This document shows positions 49,169-58,678 of a stretch of DNA of 64,000 bases, one piece after another. Position numbers and translations under genes: made by a program. How positions within the stretch are numbered: the first letter of the stretch is position 1; every line of letters begins with the position of its first letter. The notes beneath the pieces were generated by a model, which did not search any database, was not told where the DNA came from, and was given only the letters and a program-made list of their open reading frames with translations. This DNA comes from Ancylostoma caninum (taxonomy: Eukaryota; Nematoda; Chromadorea; Rhabditida; Ancylostomatidae), in assembly GCA_037903475.1 (NCBI GenBank), contig JBAJFG010000029.1:1199501-1263500 (forward strand), given 5' to 3'.

Positions 49169-50535
49169 TTAGGTTGAGGAATTGTAGATCTCCGCTGCCT
49201 TCGTTTTCTTTTGTCCCCCTATTTTCCGTGGTGTCACAATTTTTGGCAGAGCATTTCTATTCACGAGGAAGAGCATTTCATGGCGCTCCAGAAGCTATGT
49301 GATTTGTTTGGTATTCTCTAATTTTTTAGTTTTAAAAAATCATTTTTAATTGGTACTGCTCCTATTCAAGGCGGACATTTTGAGTGCACTAGCCGCCATC
49401 AGCCAAATCCTTCTCTGCCGTTTAAAGGCAGCACTCACGCTGAAAAAAGTTCTCTTGCATTTGTGCCTATTTTAAAGGTGCCATCAATTGAAGCGTAGCT
49501 GCAAAAGGAATCACTCCGAATCTTGCAGGTACTCGAGTAGTAAAACTCGTACGCATGTACAAAAGCGCCCGTCATGCTCAACCCCGCCCCATTCCCTTTG
49601 ATCGTGTGCTTCTGTGTTTCTCAGCTGATACAGGATCGATCAGTATTTTCGGATAGCGGTGATCTTTTCCGCACCTCGGCGGCCACAGCCATTTCAGGCG
49701 ATGAATCTCTTACAAATGGACATGGATTGGCGAAATACAACATAGTATTTCTCGCAAACGTAGCCTTTTTTGATGGTCTTCCCTCTACTATTGGCACAAG
49801 AGTAGCCTCCAGAGTGGAATTTCAGGAAAAAATCGTGGACGTTTTTTACCGTGAATGCTGTCTTTAAGTCATCGCCGCTTCTTCGAAGCCGTTGTAGTGT
49901 CAGATAATAGAAGAGTGTCTCTTGAACATGCAGACAAAAAACCACACCTGCACAGCGACCGACAGCAGCCTATTCCGACACCTGAACCCGACAGTCGCGC
50001 GTGGAAGGTGACACTGTGTTTGCGGTAAACCATGAAAGCAACGCTCCATCAGAGGATTACGAATCCTGATCAGAAGTTTACTGTTGATCTCTCTGCACAA
50101 TATCAGGGTCGCTTCGAGCAAGACCTTCATCGTCATGTTATCAAGGCTGCCACAAAACTTATCCACGACATTGTCGAAATGACAAATCGCGAAATGACCC
50201 AGCAGGGAACCAAAAAATAAGGATGGGAAGACCTCCCTCAACCGCCTCCTACTCCAGCATTGGCTTCATCAGATCAACAACTGTATCTGCCGATGCATCG
50301 TCAATTGACGGAGAAAAACTTTAGAAACTGCAGTGAAACCGAAATTTAAGTGCGTCGCTACGGCGTCTCAAAGCGCTGCGATTTTCTCAGAGAGGGTACT
50401 CGTTCCTTTTATGGAGGAAGTAGAAGAACCAAACAACAAATTGGGAAACACGTCTCGAATGGAGCCCTTGTAATATTGTCGTGGTAGTGTTTTTAATTTA
50501 TAGGTCAAACAGACATTTATAATTCCTCAACCTAA
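49169..50535 (+). mobile_element. dead mariner of a second subfamily
   Basis: A 1367-base element flanked by TA (49167-49168 and 50536-50537). Inverted ends share TTAGGTTGAGGAATT over 15 bases. The plus strand carries decayed transposase frames: LEHADKKP near 49.92 kb, DPDQKFT-type sequence near 50.06 kb (the open frame 50032-50220 is part of it), and the C-terminal pattern GWEDLP.PPPTPALASSDQ near 50.25 kb, where GWEVLPHPPYSPDLAPSD is typical for mariners, then LTEKNFRN. Stops and frameshifts make it inactive. The ends differ from the 40978 element, so it is an independent family. Confidence 0.8.
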
Positions 50536-50537
50536 TA

Positions 50538-53176
50538 CAAACTAAAACACGAGAAGTGCCAGCAATGTTGAAAACATACCGTAACAAAACATAACACGAC
50601 GTTATTCAGCTAGATTAGGAAAACAGCACCACAGATACACGTACATACATATGGCACTGCCCAAACTACTCGCAAAGACGTAAACTTAAAACAGGCTAAC
50701 TCACAATAATTAATATCAAACAATAATTAACTTACAAAGAATAATGCGAGTGTGTCATGCACTCACCAATCTTGAAATTCTCTGCATTGCTTGGAAATAT
50801 GTTACATACCACGGATTATGTGATGCATTCTTTGCCATAACCAAAATAAACGAGGCATATCTGTGTAACCTTTACAACCAACGCGTTATTGCGCTACGGT
50901 CACTTTCGAAGGATAGGAAGAAAGTGAGCACCAAAGTGAATGCTCTCACTTTCCATGCATACCCTTGCTGGCGTAGGTCCTATATCGGCCTCTTTGCATA
51001 CCGCTTTCAAGATATTTGGATATATTATACATATGACTACGCCGAAGACTAATTATCAGATTGTTGCGAAATTAATTACCGGAATGAACACTCCAGACCA
51101 AAGTATTGCAACTCGGCTCTCAAATGCAATTTTGTTCATCAGTTTAGCAACCACTCGATTCGATAGATCCTCCTCGACAATTCAGCGAGAATTGGACGCC
51201 CCTACTATGTACAAAAACCGAGAATTCGCAAACTTTCGGACAAGGATTTCAGCATGCTCCAGATTAGCAATATGCTGCTGTCGTAGGATTGCATCTGGAA
51301 ACCGGAAAAAAGGCTGTACGGTAGGGTAATGGTCTGAGAAATGAGGGCGATGAGTGAGAACCTCGATGCCTTAATGCAGGGTACCGATTTTTGCCGGGTG
51401 AGTTTTGGAATGTGAGGCTTAACGTTACCCTGGCGCAGGGGAAAATCAGTTGCAGACAATATCTGTGGCAGATTTTCGGAACATTGCCGTACACCAATTA
51501 CAATACTAGACGCTGCTGTCAATGCTTGACTAGGTTGGAGAAAGCTGCAGTGGATCACACTCTTACAACACTACCGAATTCCTGACACAACCTCTCTAGT
51601 GTGAGGATTTGATTCAGAAAGCTTAGAGATTGCAAAACTTCTCTACCCATACAGTGCTTACTGTTATCGTACAGAAATCGCGCTCCATCTACAGTACCTG
51701 TACGACCTAGAAAAGGGTCGTTTTTTGGAGAAAAATTATATTAGAAAAGATGTCACAGCGGGTGAGACGCTGGTCATCAGTCAGATCCTAGGGCGTACAC
51801 TTCCGCGCCTTTCTTGCCATGTCGATTGAAGTCAAATGTTTTCAAACTATGGTATAGTCCGCATCCTTCCCTGCCCTCAACGTCCAAACAGTTGGACCCG
51901 CTTTAGGTTTCAGGGCTTTCCACAACGCTTGATCGTCAGCTAACAACCTGCGGTCATGACCGACCAGTTTCAAAACAGACGGAGGAAAAATTCGCTATTT
52001 AATAGCTCACTGCCCATTGGGAAGGCGATTCCAAGCCAAAACAAACGTAAAACATTACCGTACACCCCCGACAAAGAGTGATCGAGTTTGAAGTCATTAA
52101 CCATAATCACCCGAAAATCGCGTCAGCTCATAATCAACTTCATAAAGGCCTTCAAGAAAGAGCTAGCCAGAATATTCAAGCAGCATTCAAAAGAGGATGA
52201 AAAGCCCACCAGCAGGTCATATAGATTGGTTGCTCAAATTGGGGCAGAGGAGAAAAGTCCAATTGAGCATACCGCGAAAAGGCGATTATTTTCGCAACAA
52301 CCTGATACTGAGGCTGAGGCAGCACCACGGTTTGATATAATGTGGGGTATTTGAGTGCGCTGAACACTGTTGAGGCTCTTAAACGTGGCAAAACCATGGA
52401 ATTCCACTTTTTACACACCTCCTACTCACCACTTTGGCGAAGTTGGGTCGAGTTGCGCGAGCCGTGGGGTGTCGAACGATAGGAAAAAATTAATGATCCT
52501 TTTTTTCGCCACTTATTCTCAATGGGCGAAAAAATATGATTAAGATGTGAGTTACATGTTTCACTAAACTGCTACATATCACTAAACTGCGACATACATA
52601 TGCATATACATACATGTATGTGTATGTGCATGTATATGTATGTACACGCGAAAAGAAATATGTGTCTCCTACCAAAGTAGAGCCAAAATAGCTGGCCTGC
52701 CATTCTGAGGGTTTACAAAGAGGTTTTAATCTAGTCCAATAGTTAGCTCGTCCCTAGTAGAAATCAAATCGGTAGCAAATGTCTCTCCAAGCTGTGCACT
52801 CATTCGTACCTTTAAAAAATGATTTTCTCGTGAAACGTACTTCTAGTAAGAGAGTATAGTGAAGAGTGGATGATGTTAAGACTACGAAAATTCTGAGAAA
52901 TTTCCAGCAATGTGCGACATTGTTAGGTTCTTGATTAATACGTAAACCTCTCTCGTAAACCCCGCTTTTCGATGGAACTTTCTGATTTCATTCATGAAGC
53001 CCTAGAAGCAGCTTGACCAAAATGAATTCAATTATCAAGCAAAGCAATCTTAGGGCAAATTTAAACAACTCACAATAATATTATTGATATTTTAAACAAG
53101 AAAAGGGAGCGTGGATCTCTACAAAGTGTTGGGATGGATTTGAATGGTTGTTCTAGCCGCTAACACATAACGGACA
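50538..53176. other. non-coding stretch
   Basis: About 2.6 kb with no supported gene. Frames near 50.94-51.33 and 52.09-52.35 kb are open but have no ATG, splice or family support. A TA/CA-rich imperfect palindrome lies at 52592-52643. Confidence 0.4.
52592..52643. repeat. CATA/TATG imperfect palindrome
   Basis: A 52-base run of alternating CATA and TATG words, centred on TACATGTA, can fold on itself. It is a microsatellite-like palindrome in non-coding DNA. Confidence 0.75.
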
Positions 53177-53200
53177 ATACGACCCACCAGTGGGTCGTAT
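53177..53200. repeat. short near-perfect palindrome
   Basis: Eleven-base arms ATACGACCCAC and GTGGGTCGTAT surround the two bases CA. No gene or terminator context; it could be the collapsed tip-to-tip remnant of an inverted-repeat element. Confidence 0.75.
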
Positions 53201-53761
53201 CTGTTTCATTTAGCTTTTTTTGGTGGAAATTGCACAAAATCTTCACAAAGGGTTATTTCACACACTTATCACTAATACCATATCCATTTCGTACTGCAGG
53301 GCAGCACTGCGAGATTAGCGTAGGCACATTGTAAATACTCTCAAGGGATTTTCGCACAAGTGTCAGTAAAACTTGGCACTGTAGGATTATTTGACATGCT
53401 GAGTACGGATATGGCTTCTACATATTACACTGTAGCGAACTTTTACAGGGTTGCTGTAGCCATACCATAAACACAGTTTTCTTCCGGATGACATTGAAAT
53501 CTTTTAGACAGGGTTTTAATCACATGATTATAACGGCTACACTATCCAGTTCTCATCTTATTGTTAACACATTTTTGGAATGTTACTGAACAAAGTCGGG
53601 TCACTTTGTACAGTACGCCATAATCCGAGTGGTACTGTATGTGTGCAGTAACTCTTCAGAAGCGCGTTTTGGGGCAAAATTGATGCCATATTAGTGATAA
53701 ACAATTGAATTAACCCGCTTTGTGAAGCTGGACCAGATTCTGAGGACGAAGACTACGTGTA

Positions 53762-53938
53762 CAGTCCTTGTCGAAAAGATAGACGGATTCCGTGACTGCG
53801 GAAATGCGGTGGGACCCGAACGATGGGTGGGAGAGAGCATGCTGCAGGCGAGAGGGTGCACTAGGTCCCACCGCGATTCTGCGGCCGCGACAATATGAAA
53901 CCGCACGCGCAATCCGTCTATCTTTTCGACAAGGACTG
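53762..53938. mobile_element. 177-bp MITE with perfect 28-bp inverted ends
   Basis: The first 28 and last 28 bases are perfect complements, starting CAGTCCTTGTCGAAAAGATA. The interior is GC-richer and includes a second, weaker inverted pair (GGTGGGACC and GGTCCCACC). A half copy lies at 19430-19500. TA precedes the left end, but the right flank is AA, so the target duplication is unclear. The perfect ends suggest recent insertion or recent spread. Confidence 0.85.
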
Positions 53939-54334
53939 AAGGTCCCATAGTGCGAATGTCGTAACCCTGCAGAGAGGCTTCCACATCTAAAAAACGACTT
54001 CATCAGTTATCAGCGCACCAAATATGCCCTTTCTGCAGCTATTCCTTTGAGAATGGTGCACAAATCCGCTCTGGTTCGATGTGGCACAAAGCCCAAAATG
54101 CATTGTTGTCAGTGCTGGGGGGTATGCTCGGAGCGTACCACTCGTACAGGTTTTGACTACAAATTTTTCTGTGCTGAAGCATTGGCGGCTAGATCGGTAC
54201 CAAATGTCGAATTTTCCATGGAAAGCATACCTCTCACCAGTGTGTTTCAACTAGAAAGTAACCGTGAATCCGACTTGAGTGCTCGGACTGATAGAAGATG
54301 TTCTCTTTCTGTCAATGCAGAAGGATGTACATTA

Positions 54335-55218
54335 CAAGGTGACAACAAAGTCTTTGGCCAAATATGACAAATTGTAAAACCGGAATTAAATGGGATAGCA
54401 ATTTGGAACTTTATCTAGGCTATGTAGAATTCATGCGCTTTAAGAATCCACTCTTGGGTTCTAGCTATCTCTCTTGGCCTCTCCGCAGAGTCGACAAAAC
54501 CGTCGGCGACTGCAACGCACAAAGACCGCAACTTGGTCGAGCTTTTACGGTCCCGTTTTATTCCAATGGAAGTTAGCACTAATCCTGTGTTCTAAGAACT
54601 TCACCTCAGAGATCCAGATGTCCTCGTTTCAGTAAGCGCGCTAATTATTACGCAAATATGACGGATTTGGTGAAGCCAAAAACTGAGGGTCTGAACCAAT
54701 CCTCTGCTGCTCTTTCTTCTGAAACTTGAAGAAAAACTTCTGTCAAATGCCCACTCTATTTCTATCAGATGTGCTTAAGCCTACGAAATAACATACCTCT
54801 TAGGATCTCGCTCTGCCCATTTTTACCCTTTGTTTTGTGAATTTTAGTAGGAAAAAGTACAGGTAACAATCTATTGCCCTTTTATGGTTAACAAAACTAG
54901 TTCACACACGGATCTCCTTAGGACAGAAAGCTTCTACCCTCTCGAATACTAGGCAGAAAAATGGTGAACTGGAGAGCCAACTAAAAGAAGTTCTTGGAAA
55001 AGATGTCCTCGAGGCCCCACTTGCTGCCATATCCATCTCTACCTCGTTTCATATTTGCTGGCCGTACAAGATTCGAATAGAGCTATGGGTTATCAAATTT
55101 TGCGCATGTGTTCCAGACATTTGGATGGTCAAAACGAATACAGAGTCATGGGTTTTTCGGCAAAGCACAAGAAATAATTGTTGCAAAGTCTCTGGCCAAA
55201 GACTTTGTTTTCACCTTG
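54335..55218. mobile_element. Tc1/mariner-type element with 26-bp inverted ends
   Basis: Inverted ends CAAGGTGACAACAAAGTCTT (left) and CAAGGTGAAAACAAAGTCTT (right, complement) continue to TTGGCCA with one mismatch over 26 bases. TA flanks both sides (54333-54334 and 55219-55220). The 884-base interior has no recognisable transposase; a 70-codon plus-strand frame at 54364-54576 is not convincing. Probably non-autonomous or internally deleted. Confidence 0.75.
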
Positions 55219-55429
55219 TATAATAGCAAAGAAAATTATGCAGAGTGCGGCTCATGTTCTGTGACACAGACTTCTGACCTCTTATGAGACATGCTGACAA
55301 TTGTACAAATTTGTATTACGTAGTACATCTCATTTCTCAACTATTAGATTGCTGCAAAAGAAATGGTTCGCTTTTTTCAAAACCATGTAATTTTCTTCGA
55401 GCATAGTATGACATTCTGGTCCACGGATC

Positions 55430-56098
55430 TCCCTCCTACGAGGGATCCCAGCCGATGTGCTGCAAGGCTACGTGTCGCGGGTGACAGATAGGGGGTTTAC
55501 CGCGGACGAAAAACAGCCATGCGCTTGCCCTGCGACGCGGGTAGATCTAGGGGATGGACTCCTTAGTTCGACAGTGCTAGATTCAACACATATGGCCGGC
55601 ATATGAGTGTGAACACGCACTCGCCCGTGTGGGTGTGTGCTGATGCTTCATGTTGGCTGTATCCTGCAGTTCGGATTTAGCTAAAAGCAGGCATTCTAAC
55701 GACTGGGAAGCCCATGAGAGGCAATCTGGAGCCGCCTCTAACAAATAAGTCCCTCGTCCACGGGGAGGAGAATCCTTCCCCTCAACAGTCGAATGCCGGC
55801 GACGGGCCGTGGTGGCAGGCCGGCCGAGGAAGGCTCACGTCACGTCGTATGGTTATGACGTCAATAGTGCCTGAGAGGAAAACTATGACGTACACGGGAG
55901 TCGACGCGCACTTTCGGGGCCCGGTTAAAGTAAAAGTATGCGAGGGTCCCCGATGCTTCGCGAACGGCGGCATTGGGGGGTAAGCAAGCGAGTCGCTAAG
56001 GAGGACAACGTAGCCAGGACGCGCATTGCGACTTTGAACGTCGGCACGTTGACAGGTCGCTCGTGTGAGCTAGCAGCCACACTAGAGGGCAGAAGAAT
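55430..56098 (+). pseudogene. 5' fragment of an RTE-type retrotransposon
   Basis: The GC-rich 5' region starts near GGATCTCCCTCCTACGAGGG. It leads, after a frame change near 55.94 kb, into the start of an RTE apurinic-type endonuclease: ARTRIATLNVGTLTGRSCEL followed by LEGRRIDIF. The similarity stops at about 56100, before any catalytic residues of the nuclease core. Retaining only the 5' end is the reverse of the usual 5'-truncated LINE copy, so this is probably the remainder of a deleted longer insertion. Confidence 0.75.
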
Positions 56099-56148
56099 CG
56101 ACATATTCTTCATCGACACATTCTTCTACACCGACAGATTCTTCTAAG
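56099..56148. repeat. short tandem expansion at the RTE breakpoint
   Basis: Three imperfect units of 15-18 bases, CGACATATTCTTCAT, CGACACATTCTTCTACAC and CGACAGATTCTTCTAAG, follow directly on the last recognisable retrotransposon sequence. The first unit is itself the RRIDIFF coding sequence. Confidence 0.75.
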
Positions 56149-57091
56149 CAACTTTTATTATCCCACGACATTCTGAATAATCCCACATCTTGCTTCACTC
56201 GCCTCTGTTATCTTTACTCGCATTCCGATGGAAGCACTCTCCAACTTAGAAAAGTCTTTAAGTTATCACTCAGAATCATACGAACGACCAATTTCTTGAA
56301 GCTTCTGTCAGGCTCATGACCTATAAGAAAGGAATAATCGAGAATCGTTAAGGGTAGCCTGTATTTCAGCTTCGATAAACTCAGTTCGTTCACACTAAGT
56401 CTTTTTCAGGCTTGATTTCCACTAGCTACAGTTGTTCCAGTTTGCTTATTCCTCAGTGTGGGTCACTACGTTCTTTGAGTTTCACTGGAGTGCGATCAAC
56501 ACACTTTATATAATAGTAGTCATCCTACATCATTGGAAGCCAGCCAAAAAGAAAGGAGAAAAACTATTCAGTATTTCACCGAACCATCCAGTAGAAGTCG
56601 CCACTACATAACAGTATCAAAACAGCGCTGAGATATGTTGAGAATATGAGAGAAGTTTATCCCACCATACAATAGAGAGTTCAGACCAAATTCGAGCTTG
56701 TTAACTTGCAAACCCACATTCCTAGCTGCTAACGTTTGTGAATAAGAATGCTTACCTTCTCTGTATTCGAGCAGTGTAAGCGGTCCAAAACAAATATACC
56801 CAAAATAAGCGAAATTTGCTCGAATTTTTCCACCTGGGTACGTTTCGCCGCCAAAGGGTGAACAAATCATCGCTGACTCTTCCGAGGATATGAAGATCTC
56901 AGTTCTTCTCTCTATTAAAAGAGAATAGGAAAAAAAGGGAGAAAAATCCATCTCTATTAAAAGAGAATAGGAAAAAAAGGGAGAAAAATCAAAACCAAAT
57001 GCAAAACCTCTTGCTATGTTGGTTCTTTGTATCCCTAGCCAGTATGTTTAGCCGTTAACTGGTCAACATGGATGTGCGTAATTACGATTTA
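56149..57091. other. non-coding stretch
   Basis: Contains the 42-base tandem duplication at 56909-56990. A minus-strand frame at 56604-56951 has a good donor (AGAAG/GTAAGC near 56756) and could hold an exon, but no partner or family was found. Confidence 0.35.
56909..56990. repeat. 2 x 42-bp tandem duplication
   Basis: Two adjacent copies of a 42-base unit starting TCTCTATTAAAAGAGAATAG (the second lacks its last two bases). They are identical where they overlap, so the duplication is recent. Confidence 0.9.
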
Positions 57092-57821
57092 TTACGTTAG
57101 TGCAGAAATAATACGCGTTTTTCGTTGCTTCATCTTCGGCGCAGGGAAATTTCGGTATTTTTTGTCACCGCTATGAGAAGTTACACATCGTTTCATGGCA
57201 AATTTATTTTATTTATATTTATTTACGGCCTCTTCTAATATCTTATGCCACTTGAACAAAACTCACTCCTTCGGAGAATTTTTAGTTCTGGAGCGAGAGA
57301 CGCCGATACAAATGTTTTGCCGCATTCACCTCAGCGAACTAAAACTCAGCGCCATCGCAACAGGAACCGCTCGGAATACCTCCATAGTTTCGGATAAGGA
57401 ATAAGGAAGCGTGAGCAGACACACACCAGGAAGCTGCATCCGCATTTTTCGAAGTGGTGTGTCTTACTTCGAAATTAACGGCTGTCGCATAGGTCTTCCT
57501 GGGATTTGCGTTTTAATTCTGACTCATACATCATAATCAGCACACCTCTCCCTTACCGACTACGCTTCAACGAGTACTTGGTCGACTTCTTCCGGGAGAA
57601 TTTTCTCTAAGACTAAAGTGAGACCGATCTTGCCTTCCTGAAGTTCGTCGACGCCAAGAGGCCCTATTCGAATAGTGTGGTAATCGGAGAACATATTCCT
57701 TATTGCCAAGGATTCGTGGATTACAACAAATGTAAGCCTTTTGAAAAGATTGATTTTGAGATGAGTTATGGGGCTCGGAATCGAAAGTATGAAAACACAC
57801 ATTATTTTTGCACCAACCTGA
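57092..57821 (+). mobile_element. internally deleted copy of the Hsmar1/bandit-type mariner
   Basis: A 730-base element flanked by TA. Its ends match the 40978-42253 element (TTACGTTAGTGCAGAAATAA on the left, and a GCACCAACCTGA right end). The two copies align at the left through GGTCTTCCTG.G(A/G)TTTGCG and resume at (A/G)ACTC.TACATCATAATCAGC, so about 540 bases of transposase coding sequence are missing. It also carries a TTTATTTATATTTATTTA insertion near 57205. Non-autonomous. Confidence 0.82.
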
Positions 57822-58513
57822 TACTATTCACGAGTTACGATTTTCGACATTTCGCGAATTTTTTTGCACAGAAAAAAAAACAAAGACTCCACAAAGAAAA
57901 GGATCAATATCATAATATAATGGCAAATAACAAGAGGAATTTCTCCATAGCCTTTGTGGTTGTGGAGCCATTATGAACACCATGATTAGGAGCAATTTTA
58001 CTCAATTTTACTCATGACTTTCATCATTAAATGACTTCGACTCATCCAAAATTTGATTCCGAGGCTTTTTATAGCGAAAGTCTGCTAAAATCGTGGAGAT
58101 CAAATGCTAATTGGGGAGCCACAGGAACACTTCCACATTCCCGGCCTTTTCTGACGGAGCTAAGCCTTAGCAGCAGGGGTACGAGCTGTCCACCAGGCCT
58201 CTGTCGTTTGCCGAAATGTTTTCCTTTGTTTCCTGATATTGATTGTGGTGTACTGTAGTGCGCTCAAACTTTTAAATGACTTCTCTGTGGAGAAAGTTGG
58301 TATGCGAGCATAAAACTGTAATTTCTTCGTCTGATGGGGAACCTTCTGTATCTGCTCGTCTTCCGTTGCTGTATTTGCGAAGCGCACAGCTTCCGGCGTG
58401 GTGCCTGCCATTGAGCACCATTCTGCCACCCAGAGCAAATACCTATGGCATGTTATCTGATTAAAAGGGCACTGATGATACTGATGTCGTAAAATCATAG
58501 TGTTCGATAACAA

Positions 58514-58522
58514 ATATATAAG
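58514..58522 (+). promoter_or_regulatory. TATA box candidate, protease 4
   Basis: ATATATAAG about 160 bases upstream of the ATG, with a CGATAAC word just before it. Spacing is similar to that at protease 3. Confidence 0.45.
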
Positions 58523-58673
58523 GGACGGGTATATTAGAGATTTCATCACAACAATTTTTCAAAGTTTTCGTCACGCTGTTGTGGTCATAGCATTGCCGTC
58601 TTTCACTATAGGCAAAGCGCTTCTTAGAACGTTGAGAGTGACCACCACAGAGTGTTTGAGTCGTCACGTTTTA

Positions 58674-58675
58674 GG
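58674..58675 (+). promoter_or_regulatory. probable spliced-leader acceptor, protease 4
   Basis: CACGTTTTAG ends three bases before the ATG (leader GTG), matching the arrangement of the three minus-strand paralogues. Confidence 0.6.
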
Positions 58676-58678
58676 TGA

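Larger units (their letters stand above)
57822..58678. other. upstream region of protease 4
   Basis: Non-coding. It holds the TATA candidate at 58514-58522 and a TTATCTGATTA word near 58455. Open frames on both strands here overlap the gene start and are treated as chance frames. Confidence 0.4.
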
